Part shown: in pieces, positions 22,623-34,074 of the stretch | How positions within the stretch are numbered: position 1 is the stretch's first letter | How the letters are laid out: each line of letters begins with the position of its first letter | NCBI GenBank assembly: GCA_015179125.1 | Contig: WHVA01000093.1 | Location: 186,001-250,000, forward strand | From: Gautieria morchelliformis | Lineage: Eukaryota > Basidiomycota > Agaricomycetes > Gomphales > Gomphaceae | Direction of reading: 5' to 3' | Length of the DNA: 64,000 bases | Made by a program: the position numbers and the translations under genes | The notes under the pieces: model-generated | Told to the model about the DNA's origin: nothing | The model's database searches: none | What the model saw: the letters and a program-made list of their open reading frames with translations, nothing else

Positions 22623-25040
22623 GTTCGCTAGTATGTCAGCTCGGATTTGCTCGGTATCAAGCAGCGAAGCAGCTCGGAGTACGACGGGAGCGAGGTTGGT
22701 AGCTCTAAGGGATGATGCCAACTGGTGTTGAGTAAACACTGGCCATAGGTTCTGTGGGTTTATGGTGGCATAGTTGCTATTCCCCTCTTTAAGGTAGACA
22801 TCCCATCGTCTAGTGAGAGAGTCAGGCTTCGTTCCAAGGCAACCAGGTCGGAAACGGATGGCGAGGTTGAACTGAGAAAGGTATTCTGACCACCGAGCTT
22901 GTCAACGGGTTAAGAGATTCGTTGTTGAAAAGTATTCGAGGTCCTTATGATCGGTTATAACGTCGACAGGGTCGCCAGAACCCTCAAGGTAGTGTCTCCA
23001 GCGTTGAAAGGCTTCAAAGATCACCAGGAGCTCCTTGTCATGAACATTGTAGTTGAGTTCGGTAGAGGTGAACGTGCGGGAGTGAAAAGCGACTGGGTGA
23101 AGTTCGCCTTCTGAGGTTCGCAATGATAGGATTGCTGCTAAGGCATAATCTGAAGCATCAGTCTCTACAATTAGTGGAAGGTCAGGAATCCAGTGGGTAA
23201 GGATAGGAGCAGTGGTGAACGCCTTTTTCAACAAGTTGAAGGCTTGTCAAAACTCCTCGGAAAAGTTCCAAGGGGTACCCTTGCGGGTAAGTCGGGTTAA
23301 GGGAATGGTGATCTCGGAGTAGTTGTGAATGAAACGTCGGTAGAAATTGGCGAAACTGAGGAAGGACTGGATGTCGTGAACCTTGCGAGGTTCAGGCCAG
23401 TCTTGAATGACCTTTACCTTGTCGTCCGCCATAGTGAGGCCCTCGAGAGAGAGAATGTAGCCAAGGAATTCAACCGAGTTGCGATGAAACTCGCACGTGT
23501 CCTCTTTGGCAAAGAGGTTGTTGAGTCGCAGTCATTGCAGGACTTCCTTGACATCGTCAACATGTTTGGAGGGGTCACTGGAATAGATTAGAATGTCATC
23601 CAAGTATACCACCACACAAACACCCAAAAGGTCGGCGAAAATCTTGTTCATGAATCTCTGAAAGGCGGCAGGGCCATTAGTGAGACCAAATGGCATAACC
23701 AACCATTCGAAAGACCCATAGCAAGTCCTGAAGGCGGTTTTCCATTCGTCACCCTTGGCCACTCGTACAAGATGGTAAGCGTGACGAAGGTCAATCTTCA
23801 TATAGATGCAAGTGTTATTTGGAGCATCAAGTAAGTCAGCAAGCAGTGGCAATGGATACCGATCTTTTTTCGAAATCTTGTTTAAACCTCATAATTCCAC
23901 ACACAACTGAAGTGAGCCATCTTTTGTGCGAACAAACAATACCAGTGCACCATGAGACGAGCGTGAAGGTCGGATGAAACCAATGTTCAAATGCTTGTCG
24001 ATGAACTCATGAAGTGCTTTGAGTTTGGAAGCAGAAAGGGAGTAGATGGGACCGATAGGTGGCAAGGTCCCTTCTTCAAGGTTGATCTTGATATCGTGGG
24101 GTCGGTGGGAGCTAGAGTGTCAGCGCGTTCTTTGCTGAATACATCTGCAGATTCATGATATACTTCCGGAACATATTTCTTAATGTTCTCAGAAAGCTCG
24201 GGAGAGCCCTCCACCAATGTTGCTCCTCGGGCAAGGAGCTCAGGTGAAGCCAGATTGAGCTGAAACATTTCGGATCCTTCTAACCTGGATGCGCTCATAG
24301 AAGCGGGTGCATTGATTTGGGAAATGAGTGGTGCTTACAACTTCGGAGGTGAGTTCTGAGGCGAGGTCGAAGATGCCGTAGGCGAAGTGAAGGTCGTAGC
24401 CGAAGCTGAACGGGCTGATGTCGCTGTGGTCGCTGGAGTCGTAGTCAAATCGATGGTCCTGAAAGTAATACTGCCCAATACCCAGTCAATTGACGGATTG
24501 TAGCGGGTGAGCCAGTTGTGGCCAAGTACCACCGAGAAACTTGAGTTGGGCAAGGTTACGTAGAAGGTAACCCATTGTTGTTCGCCGGTCGGAAAGCAGA
24601 TACAGAGGTCTAGAGCTTGGGTAATGGTAGTGTTAGTACTACCATTAAATAGTTTCAAGGGTATAAGAGAGACAGGATAAGCAGGAATAGAGTACTTCTG
24701 GACAAATCTGGATTCAATAAAACAATTGGAAGACCTGCAGTCAACTAATGCAATAAAAGAGACGTTGGGGAGCGAAGGCGATGTTAGATCTACATTAAGG
24801 GAATCTTTGGACAATGAATGAGAAGCAGCGCTGAGTCTGAGCACACGGGTGAGGTTACCGCAATCCTCGGATCGTGTGGTTCTGAGGTTGCTACCCATTT
24901 TTCACCTCCATAATGGAGGCCGAAGTCCCCTCATTAGAGGTCTTTGTTGCCCGACCTTTAGAACTGCTACCATTGGTAGACTTGTTCTTCGGGCAGTCCT
25001 TGACGATGTGGCCTTTGGTGCCGCAAAGCAGGCAAAGGCC
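22623..25040 (-). pseudogene. Gypsy element D: Gag knuckle, protease, RT, RNase H; inactivated
   Basis: Minus-strand order: zinc knuckle CLLCGTKGHIVKDC (about 25000-25042), protease (ALVDCRSSNCFIE, then VVLGHNWLTRYNPSIDW, 24335-24898), RT ([46 protein letters not shown]), RNase H ([39 protein letters not shown]) and the entry to the integrase ([15 protein letters not shown]). Stops near 23532, 23247 and 22902 and a frameshift near 23990 inactivate it. The protease box DCRSS lacks the S-G of DSGSS. The 3' end is cut by R2 copy 2 and the 5' end by element E. Confidence 0.9.
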
Positions 25041-26795
25041 CTGGTGGGCCCTGGCCGTACACGGCCCTGACACCCAACTTTGAACCATCCGTGATGACCC
25101 AGATAGGGTCATTGCTTCTGGGGTCTACCGGCCGCAGGATGGGGCCTTGCAGGCCAGTGCCTTTATGCTTTGTAGGCACTTGTCCAGCAGCGGCGTCCAT
25201 TCGAACGACCGGTTGTTGCGGACGCACCCTGATAACGGGGTGGTGTATGCGCTCATGTCTGGAATGTAGTGTGCCAGGTATTGTATGAGACCGAGGAAGC
25301 GCTGGACATCATTGAACGTCCTGGGCCTCCTCCATTCGCGGATGCGTTGCATTTTGTCCGCATCCGTGTGCATGCTGTTGTTATGATGCGAGGAGGGAGA
25401 CGGAGAGAGACGAAGGCTGGAACAGAACTCGGTAGGCTGAGCGCAGAAACGGACAGAACTCGAGTGTTAGCTAACTCTAGCTGTAACACTAAATGGAGCT
25501 GCAGTGCAGCTGAAAGGGCTGAAACCGATGTATTTGTTGTAACTACTGGGCTAGCTACATATACCAGTGTCGAAGGTATGGGCGCTCGGTCAGGGGTCAG
25601 TGGAGTGGGAACTAGATAGAAGTTGCATCCGAACATGGATAGGCCTGGGAACATGCCGGTTCACAGCACAGGCAGCACTGACCTAGTAAATAGATGAAGC
25701 AATATATGCCAGTTTACAACACATGCCTTGGCCATCTATGATGTGGCCAAGGCATTCCATTCGTTCCAAGTAGAGATCAACCTTCTTCTTACTCAAGAAG
25801 AGGTGATTATTGCGTAGTCTGTTGAAGACTATTCCGAGGTGTTCTTTGTGCTCCTTAATGGAGTGTGAGAAGATGAATATGTTGTCCATATACACGTGGA
25901 CGAAGCGACCTATGCAGTCGTGGAAGATTGCATTCATCAGGCGTTGGAACATCGATGGCGCGTTGCAATCCCCTATCTGAATAACTTGACTTCGGAATGT
26001 GCCAAGTATTGTTGTGAACACCGTCTTTGCGACGTCCTCAGGACGAATCCGGATCTGCTCGTATGCTTCAGACATATCGAGTTTTGTCCAGTATCGGCAG
26101 CGCGCTATGTCGCTGCAGATAACCTCCTGGTCAGGGAAGGGTGTGACGTCCTTCACTATATTTTCGTTCTGCTGGTGCAGATCGAAGACCATACGTAGCA
26201 TGCCGTTTTTCTTTGGCACGCAGAGCATGGGCACCGCTTGGTGTGCAACTGCAGGTATCCACCACCCTGTGGTGGTGTATCTTTCCAATTTCACAGAAAG
26301 CTCCTCGTGGAAATTCTCTGGGCATTTCGGCAATCGATACCGCATGCGCTTGGTGGGATCAATGAGATTGATCTCATGGTTGACCTCCCGCAGGGGCGGG
26401 AGTTCAAGCGGAATACCACTGACGAGGTCAGTGATCTTTTCCATCCATTCCTCACGCAGGCGAGGAATATCATCGTCCTCACGGATGATGTCTGCAGAAC
26501 AAGATGCCATTAAGCGCCTTGTGTGTCTATTCGGTCCCGCAGGGCACGGGAGCGCTTTCTTCTTCCCCAACGCCTTCATCGTCAGATGGGTGCGTCTCTC
26601 CCTGCGTGTATAGGGAGAGCTTGAGGACAAGTCGTTTCGCGATTCGTCCTCCTGGCCTCAATGGGCTTGAGTGGACCGTGGCCCAGAGGTGAGCCTGCTC
26701 ACCTTCGGCATCTGGTCCTCCTTTGATGAGTCTTCGTCGAAGGATACTTTGCCCATGGGGATCTTTTCGTCTCCTATACAAATCGTCCCTGGGCT
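25040..26795 (-). pseudogene. Gypsy element E (distinct clade): RT and RNase H start, inactivated
   Basis: The frame 26630-25727 encodes an RT unlike the others in the window: TKRMRYRLPKCPENFHEELS, PMLCVPKKNGMLRMVFDLHQ, YWTKLDMSEAYEQIRI, CNAPSMFQRLMNAIF, VHVYMDNIFIFSHS and LGHIIDGQGM. The YxDD box is YMDN, so the second catalytic Asp is Asn. After the solo LTR R5 it continues HTDADKMQRIREWR, DVQRFLGLIQYLAHYIP and CLQSIKALACKAP. A shifted frame then gives PILRPVDPRSNDPIWVITDG up to about 25040, where element D begins. The upstream end is replaced by a LINE RT fragment at about 26795. Confidence 0.88.
25376..25721 (-). mobile_element. Solo LTR family R5 (346 bp), TSD CATGC
   Basis: Both ends read TGTTGT...ACAACA. 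It is flanked by CATGC at 25371-25375 and 25722-25726, and removal restores GQGM-HTDAD in element E. Strand is arbitrary because the termini are inverted; minus is inferred from the host frame only. Confidence 0.9.
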
Positions 26796-27454
26796 AGACG
26801 GCTGTGACCAGACCGATAGGGCGTGGCATGGATCAAGGGTGCCCCTTGTCCACGATCGCCTACCAATACTACAATGGAGATCTGCTAGACATAGCGCAGA
26901 GAGAGAATGGAGAAAACAGCATAGGTTTTGTGGATGATACGACTATCACAGCAGAAGGTGCCGACTTCGAGGAAGCATTCAATAAGTTGTCCAATATCAT
27001 GACAAGGCCAGACGGGGCATACAGCTGGGCCGCAAAGCACGAATGCCAGTTTGCAGTGGACAAGTTCGGACTAATGGGGTTGAGCAGACGCAGGGAGAAG
27101 GACCCCATGAAAACGAGCAAAACCAGACCGCTGGCCAGGCCACCGATAAGAATAGGGCAACACCGCATAGATCCTACGACGACGCACAAACTTCTAGGAG
27201 TGATCATAGACCAAGAACTCAGATTCAAGGAACACACAAACTACGTGCTAAAGAAGGGTGAAGCGTACATCGGTCAATACAGAAGATTAGCAAGGCCGAC
27301 CAAAGGAACCACAGCTAAGCACATGAGAACTTATTATCTTACTGTGGTGGTGCCAAAACTGCTATATGCCGCTGACGTGTTTCTTGTACCAGCAAGCGAA
27401 CAAGGCAAAGGGACCAAGGGGAAAATTAACAAGCTAGATGCCCAGCAACGACGT
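26795..27454 (+). pseudogene. LINE reverse-transcriptase fragment
   Basis: The frame has the RT blocks GRGMDQGCPLSTIAYQ and GFVDDTTITAEGADFEEA (FVDD catalytic box), then KHECQFAVDKFGLMGLSRR, HKLLGVIIDQELRFKEH, and the thumb-like KHMRTYYLTVVVPKLLYAADV. It ends at NKLDAQQRR. This matches the second half of a Tad/jockey-type ORF2 RT. Endonuclease, N-terminal RT blocks and RNase H are missing. Its left end abuts gypsy E and its right end abuts an NLR gene fragment. Confidence 0.85.
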
Positions 27455-28078
27455 GAATGTGGGTTCCGTATTAGGCATCGAAGTCTATAGGCATCATACA
27501 TTTGGTAGCGATGAATACATTGGCGGGGCGAAGGAACGGATTGAGTTACTGCTTGAGGAAGGAGCAGCAGGAGGTCAGTCCTCGTCGCTCAACGACTGAG
27601 TGCACATGTAATCATCCAACTCAGCGGCCGTTCCTCTCAAACTCCGTAAATACGACGAGGCAGGGAACATGCATGAGGTTCAGACTGGCCTAGGGTTCAC
27701 CATTACGTCTCTCGGGACGCCCGACGAGGCGCAGGAATTCCAGTTGAACGAAGCGGTCAGCGACGTGAAAGTGGTCGATAGTATGAACCCAGCGCCTTCC
27801 AGAATTATTGATGCAGGAAATGTGGTCGACGGCATCACCAGTAATACTGTCATCCCGACAATGGCGGCCTGGGATCCTCTCCTAGACAAGATCAAGCTAT
27901 TTACTAAGATAGTGGACGGGATCTCCGAGGTATGGTTCAAACGTCGGCGGTCTCCCAGGTCATCTCATGTACACGCTTTGCTTGATTCTAGATCCATCCT
28001 TACGCCAAAATGGCATGGTCTATCCTGTCTAGTGTGCAAAAGGTAGATCTGTCCCATGCACCGGCTGAGTTGACATAT
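27455..28078 (+). pseudogene. N-terminal fragment of a C2-NACHT NLR gene, introns retained
   Basis: It aligns with the minus-strand NLR gene at 41400-40740: GSVLGIEVYRHHT, YIGGAKERIELLLEEGAAG, then LRKYDEAGNM, NEAVSDVKVVDSMNPAPS, AAWDPLLDKIKLFTKIVDGIS and IHPYAKMAWSIL. The introns sit at the same places and have the same or similar lengths (27574-27624, 51 nt; 27930-27991, 62 nt), so this is a DNA-level copy and not a retrocopy. It starts within the C2 domain and ends inside the next intron at about 28078. No NACHT or WD40 remains. Confidence 0.85.
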
Positions 28079-28463
28079 CTGACTTCTTGCACAGGCTTGT
28101 GTAAGCAGTAGAGGACACAGGCTGAGTTTGAGTGAGCCAAGGTACCGGAGTTGTAGGTGCTTGAGTGCCTGCAACTCCGAGTTCACAGTTCGTGGGAAGC
28201 TCCGGTGGGAGTTTGAAACTGAGTGGCTGTGGCAGAGTTGTGGACCTGCATGGATGCATAACTCTGCCTGACAGAATAAGGAGTTTTTGAGCCAGGGAAG
28301 CCAGGTTAAATGGCGAAAAAATAAAGGAAATTCAAGGATATTTGAATAGAATTCTCCCAACAATAGCCATGTGTATTAGCTACTATCAGCTGGGAAAATA
28401 AGGTTTTACAGCGATTTTTATCCTTTTTTCATGAGGCTTTTTGTTAGCAACGGTTCCCACACA
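28075..28463 (-). mobile_element. 5' part of an R2 LTR (copy 3, minus strand)
   Basis: Reverse-complement reading starts TGTGTGGGAACC at 28463 and matches the first 390 bp of copy 1. It ends at the NLR fragment. Confidence 0.9.
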
Positions 28464-29907
28464 CGAACCTCCCCTCGGACCCCATAGCCAAGTCGCACCT
28501 CAGCTTGGTTAATGACCTGAGGTGGACCACAGACCCCGAGGGCTTTCTCAAGCTTGACAATCGAACCTATGTTCCAGCGGCCCAAGACCTTCGACTTCGC
28601 ATCCTGCAATACAAGCACGACAACATTCTCTTGGGACACTTCGGGGTTAACAAGACCTTGGAGTTGATCCAACGAGATTACACTTGGCCAGGGATTAGAT
28701 CCTTTGTCAAGGAGTATTGCAAGACTTGCACTACTTGTATGCGAAGCAAGCCGCAACGTCACAAGCCCTATGGTCTCCTCAAACAACTCCCCGTTCCTGA
28801 GAAGCCTTGGAATTCCATCTCTATAGATTTCATTGAGCAGCTCCCACCTTCATCCGAGTTCACCTCCATACTAGTGATTGTTGACCGCTTCACTAAGCAG
28901 GTTATCTTCATCCCAACCACAGACAAGATAACCTCGCAAGAGCTCGCTCACCTCTTCGTCCTTCATGTCTTTTCCAAGCATGGAGTCCCCTCCCATGTCA
29001 CCTCAGACAGGGGTTCCGAGTTCGTCTCCACTTTTGGCGTTCTCTAGGGAAGGCCTTGGACATGCGGTTGCATTTCACCTTGGGATATCATCCTGAGGGT
29101 GATGGTCAGACTGAGCGTGCTAACCAGACCTTGGAACAGTACCTCAGGATCTATTGCAACTATCAGCAGTCCAATTGGGCTTCACTCCTTCCCCTCGCCG
29201 AGTTCGCTTACAACAATGCGCCTAGCGCAACCACCGGTATATCCCTGTTCTTTGCTAACAAGGGTTACCACACCAACCTTGTGGTTCACCCCTCACGCCA
29301 CCTTGCCTCGGCACAACCTCGAGACTTTGTGGTTGACCTGGACGAGCTTCACCAAGGACTTCGCCGCGCCATCCTCAAGGCCCAAAAGACCTACCAAGCC
29401 TTGGCCGATGTTCGTCGCAAACCCGCCCCTGATTTCCAAGTTGGATCCCTCGCCTTTGTAAAGGCACAGTACTTCAGAACAACTCGGCCCACCAAGAAAC
29501 TCGCTGAGAAGTTTTTGGGTTCTTTTGAGATAATTTCCTGAGAGGGTACTCACTCCTTCACCCTTTGACTTCCAGAACACATGCATTCAGTCCATCCAGT
29601 ATTCCACATATCCATGCTCGAACCAGCCTCGCCCAACACCATTCCAAACCAAGTACAGCCTCCTCCGCCCCCAGTCGTCATTGACGGTGAGCCTGAGTTC
29701 GAAGTCTTGGAAATCCTCGACTCGAAGATCAATAATAGACGAAAGAGCTGCAAGCTGCTCTATCTTGTTAGGTGGACTGGTTACGAGGGTACCGATGAAG
29801 AAACCTCGTGGATCCTCACTTCTGAGCTTGATCATGCCTCCGAGCTGGTCACAGATTTTCACGAGTCTTATCTGGGCAAGCTGGGACCTTTGACTGCTCT
29901 ATGATCA
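28464..29907 (+). pseudogene. Gypsy element F: integrase and chromodomain (chromovirus)
   Basis: The integrase zinc-binding region (YKHDNILLGHFGVNKTLELI ... CKTCTTCMRSK) precedes the catalytic core (WNSISIDFIEQL, VIVDRFTK, VTSDRGSEFV, and after a frameshift near 29045, YHPEGDGQTERANQTLEQY with the catalytic Glu). A TGA at 29541 and another near 29567 interrupt the tail, where CGA is expected. The C-terminus has PVFHISMLEP and a chromodomain (EVLEILDSKI, LYLVRWTGYEG, EETSWILTSEL). Chromodomains of this class steer integration to heterochromatin marks. The 5' part of pol is missing at the R2 junction. Confidence 0.92.
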
Positions 29908-30043
29908 TTTCCTTGTTTAACCCCCATGACCCACCAGTAGTTAGATAACAAAATCCCCTCGCAATCAAACAACAAAAAAAAAAACAAAAAAAAAAATCAA
30001 TAAATCCCAGAAAAATCCATTATTCCATCACATTAGTTTTAGT

Positions 30044-30310
30044 CTACTCCAACATCCTCAGATCCTCCACCTCGCTATCCTCGCTATCCTCCCCCAACTC
30101 CGCCTCATTACTACTACTACTTCGCTCCACTAGACCCCCATGTCCCCCATAGTCTGCCAAGTCTCTTGCTGCCTGCATCCGCTTCAAATAATTTCGCCTC
30201 CTCCTTATCCTCATAAACTCTACATCTGCCCTGTTCATCCTGTCATTCACAGCCCTAAACTCCCCCAACAACTTGGTTTCTCCTACCTCAAGTTCTGTGC
30301 ATAGGCAGCC
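30044..30310 (-). pseudogene. Antisense accessory-gene remnant 3' of element F
   Basis: The frame encodes a basic helical stretch (FMRIRRRRNYLKRMQAARDL) and an acidic C-terminus (GEDSEDSEVEDLRMLE). It lies antisense, about 140 bp downstream of a chromovirus chromodomain, in the same place as the longer antisense gene after element G. I take it as a 3' remnant of a similar gene; sequence similarity to that gene is not obvious by eye. Confidence 0.35.
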
Positions 30311-30445
30311 TTTGCTTTCTTAGACATCCAAGGGGGTAATCCATGATACCTCCAGTTTTGGTTTTCCCAGGCAGCCATTGAGCCAGAAATGCCTTGTGAG
30401 TATGCTGAAATGAATCTTGAAGATTGATTTGCATAGCTACTCCAA

Positions 30446-30466
30446 AAAAAAAAAAAAAAAAAAAAG
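30446..30466 (+). repeat. Poly-A run of about 21
   Basis: Uninterrupted A tract upstream of a Copia-like LTR; possibly the tail of a retroposed sequence, but no insert was delimited. Confidence 0.7.
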
Positions 30467-30531
30467 AGTAATATATATTCAGACGATGGACTTGGAAACC
30501 ACTGACTGCTGAATTTGCATCAATGGGATAT

Positions 30532-30992
30532 TGTTAAGGAGGATACTCAAAATGGTCATGTGATACAGCATATATGAGTATATAGTATATATTATAAGAG
30601 TATTAATAACAACATATAGGAATTATAGTAGTATCTATAAGGAGAATAATAGATGTTATTAGAATATTCTGTATATGTTTAAACATCTCGGAGATATATA
30701 TACATATGAGAGAGTATCTGACTACAAGATAGAATAACAGATACTTGGATAGACACTTCTAATAGGTATGAATAGGAGTATTAGTATGAATAGTTATAAT
30801 GATATAGTTTATCTTAAAAGTGGGTAGAAAAAATAAGAAGGGGCATTCCCATTGGCGGAGCCGCCACTCGGGGAGGGACAAAAGTAAATTTATTATATCC
30901 CAACAATAAGATTGCCATGTACTTTCACCCTCTTCTCTTCTATAATCTGAGAATAAAATGGGTGAAGCTACAGGTAATAAAAATTGTGAGCA
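30532..30992 (+). mobile_element. AT-rich LTR-like element R8, copy 1
   Basis: It starts TGTTAAGGAGGATACTC, a start typical of Copia-type LTRs, and is repeated in reverse orientation at 50583-51136 (shared order: catgtgata, gatgtttaaa-like, ccaacaataagattgccatg, gtgaagctacaggtaata). End points are approximate and no TSD is seen. Confidence 0.65.
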
Positions 30993-31190
30993 TCTGCCCA
31001 AGGCAAGCAATCACATTGTGCTCCATGGCATCCATATCTGTCGTTTGTGTACTTGACCTGTATCGGAACTTGACTGCACGCCAGTATTGCTCAATAAAGT
31101 TGAGCTCACAATGAAATTTGGGAGAAAAGTCATTTGGGGCACCTTTTCTCAGGTTTTTGAGGCATGCTAATCATGCTTTAGACTTCCAGC
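30993..31190 (-). pseudogene. C-terminal remnant of a Tc1/IS630-like DDE transposase
   Basis: Minus-strand reading gives ACLKNLRKGAPNDFSPKF followed by FHCELNFIEQYWRAVKFRYR. The C-E-L-N-F-I-E motif holds the last acidic residue of the DDE triad in fungal Tc1-like transposases. The frame degrades on both sides, and no terminal inverted repeats were delimited. Confidence 0.55.
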
Positions 31191-31571
31191 CCATGCTGGA
31201 TGCTCTAGGTATAGAGATGTGGTTGGTTTGGCCAGCTTTTCTTCAATTTTGGTGCCCCGCTGAGGTCACGTGACTGATTACATAAGCGGCCAAATGTCCT
31301 TCATTGTCCTTGCCCAAAAATTTTCTGAGCATGTCCTTGCATCATACAAGTGATTTCCTGCACATTTGTAAAATTCAAGTTTTTTGTCTATATACAGCTT
31401 AATTTTTATTCAAATAATATCCTGTTTCCTGGGACTCATTTCTAGAGGTTATTTGCATGGATTGTAGGAGGCAAAGTGACCATGTGAACGTCTATTGAGC
31501 TCAAAATATTGGGCTAAAGTAGATTATATAAGGGTGCCCTATTAGAGCGTCCTCTGTCTTACTGGCAATTT

Positions 31572-32786
31572 GTGAAGTGTTTCAATGTTGGAGACACTAT
31601 TTGGAGGGCTCCAGCTCCCCTATCAACGTTGTCACTGATCATAAAAACTTGGAGTATTTTGCCACCACAAAGTTACTAACCCAAAGACAAGCCCGCTGGT
31701 CCAAATTGCTCTCACAGTTTAACCTCATTATTTGGTTCTGTCCCAGAAAGCTCAGTACAAAACCCGATGCTCTTACTAGATGATGGGTTGTCTACATTAA
31801 AGAAGAGGTAATGACTACAGCTCAGTCAACCTGCAGAATTTCCAACCGATTTTCACTAATCAACAACTGTCGGAATCCCTCTGGGCAACTTGTTTGCTTG
31901 AACCCGTTCTCCGAGCAAGCACTGCGATGGACTCCAAGAAGCTTCATGCCAACATCTTATCCAACCTGGCATCTGATCCCATAGCCGCTTGGCATCTTGG
32001 TGACAGTTCCAACCCGAGATGGACACAAACTGAGGACGGCTTCCTCCGCCTCGACGGCCGCATATACGTTCCCAATGCCGATGATCTGCAGCTGCGAGTA
32101 CTCCAGTACAAACATGACCATGTACTCTCGGGACACTTTGGCCAAAACAAGACCTTAGAACTCATACAATGGGAAATACATGGCCCGCACTTCGGTCTTT
32201 CATCATAGACTTCTGCAAGTCTTACACCACTTGCTTGCATTCGAAGTCACAGTGTCATCAGCCTTACAGCTCCCTGCAGCAGCTTCCGATACCCAAGCAA
32301 CCTTGGAATTCCATATCCATGGATTTTATTGAGCAGTTGCCAGCGTCTTCAGGATTCACTGCAATCCCTGTGGTAGTTTGCCGCTTAACCAAGCAGAGCA
32401 TATTCATCCTGACTTATGACATGGTCACCTCCACAGACCTCACCCGCCTGTTTGTCTTGCATGTATTGTTGAAACACAGTGTCCCTAGTCACATGACATT
32501 GAACCGAGGTTCAGAATTTGTCTTGCACTTTTTCCATTCCCTTGGTAAGGCTCTCAACATGAAACTGCATTTCACTTCAGGATATCATCCCGAAGGCGAT
32601 GGTCAAACCGAACGTGTAGACCAAACTCTGGAGCAGTATCTTCATGTGTATTGCAACTACCAACAGGAAAATTAGTCCGAGTTGCTTCCACTTGCCAAGC
32701 TTGCATACAACAATGCTCCAAGTGCAACTACTGTCATCTCACCCTTCTTTTCCAACAAGGGATACAACCTGAACCTCATGGTTCAC
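31572..32786 (+). pseudogene. Gypsy element G: RNase H tail and integrase, inactivated
   Basis: It starts in RNase H ([40 protein letters not shown]), has a TGA at 31783 where Arg is expected, then DGRIYVPNADDLQLRVLQYK, GHFGQNKTLELI, and the integrase core (WNSISMDFIEQLPASSG, YHPEGDGQTERVDQTLEQY, FAYNNAPSAT-like LAYNNAPSATT). Where the core should read TSDRGSEF it reads TLNRGSEF, so a catalytic Asp is Asn. Several frameshifts occur (near 31790 and 32180). It is split by an inverted R6 LTR and resumes at 33464. Confidence 0.9.
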
Positions 32787-33458
32787 TGTTACGTATCGAG
32801 ATTTCCGCTAAGTCGGAACTGGAAAGGACAGCGGCTTCAACTTGTAGGTTGCGCCCCCAATGAACTATCGTCCTAGGTATTTCAGAAATGAGTCGGAAGT
32901 CGGAAAGTACTGAACTGAAGGTTGGTCGGAACTTGAGGCGGAACTGAGGCAGAAGGCGGAAGTGAGGCAGAAGACGGAAGGTGGAGGGACAGAGGTCTTG
33001 CTAGACTCGCTGTGATAAGAACAGGAGGTGGAGCGAAGGAAATCAAGTATCGAAGGTGATTATCTGATTGCAGAATAACAGACATACATGACAGGCTTTT
33101 ATACAAAGAGCTGAGACAACAGGTAATGGGATGGCACTAAGCAAATTCCGGGGGAAGCGGAAGTCGAGTAGACAATGCGTGGGAACTAACTAATTGGGAA
33201 CAATGGGACTACAAGGGGGGTTCAGGGTAAGGTAAAACAATGGCGAAGAACAAGGGGTCGGGAAAACATATCTGACAACGAAACACAAGGAGGGCCGGAC
33301 ATATGGTCTTGATGAACGATGAAGCGGGTCCGGTGGGTCCAAGTAATAGAGTTGAAAGAACAAGGGAGTAGAACAAGGGGCAGAATGTCGGAAATATTGG
33401 AGGGATGGAAAGTGTTGCGGAACTGAAGGTCGGAAGTCGGAAATGAACAGTTGTAACA
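32787..33458 (-). mobile_element. Solo LTR family R6, copy 2 (672 bp), TSD TTCAC
   Basis: It starts TGTTACG and ends GTTGTAACA, flanked by TTCAC at 32782-32786 and 33459-33463. It is the reverse complement of the LTR at 6892-7543. Confidence 0.94.
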
Positions 33459-33463
33459 TTCAC

Positions 33464-34074
33464 CCAAATGGGACCTCACATCCTCCCGAGCCCGAGACTT
33501 TGCAGTTGACCTTGACTAGTTACATGCTACCCTGAAGGAGCAAATTAAGCTCGCTCAATCTCGGTATCAAGTCTCGGCCGACACATGTCGCGCTCCCACT
33601 CCCAAGTTTGTAATAGTATCCTCCGCATTTGTAAAAGCTCAGTTCTTCTGGACAACCCGGCCCTCAAAGAAGCTGGCTGAGAAGTACCTCGGTCCCTTTG
33701 AGATCATTCACCAGGCCGGATCCCAAGCTTACATTCTATGCCTCCCGGATAGCCTTCGGGCAGTCCACCCGGTCTTTCACATCTCCATGCTCAAACCCGC
33801 AATCCCAAACACCATTCCAAATCAGGTTCAGTCTCCACCGCCTCCAGTTGAGATCAACGGTGAGACAGAGTATGAGATTTCTGAGATTCTTGATTCCAAG
33901 ATCGACCAACAACGTAGACCCTGTAACCTCCTGTACCTCGTCCGTTGGGCTGGTTATGAAGGTACTAACGAAGAGACGTCATGGGTCCTTGCAACCAAGC
34001 TCGGCCATGCAACCGAGATCATGACTGATTTTCACTCGGCCTACCCTGCCAAGCCTGGACCATGGGTTCCTTGA
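33464..34074 (+). pseudogene. Gypsy element G: integrase tail and chromodomain
   Basis: After the LTR the polyprotein continues with an in-frame TAG, ISSAFVKAQFFWTTRP-like and KKLAEKYLGPFEIIHQAGS, then PVFHISMLKP and a chromodomain (YEISEILDSKI, LYLVRWAGYEG, EETSWVLATKL), ending TGA at 34072-34074. The chromodomain is nearly the same as in element F, so F and G are related chromoviruses. Confidence 0.9.

Noticed and set aside
27455..28078. 3' transduction of the NLR fragment by the adjacent LINE
   Set aside because: No poly-A or simple-repeat tail and no target duplication flank the pair, and the LINE piece ends inside its RT domain. A DNA-level rearrangement is simpler.
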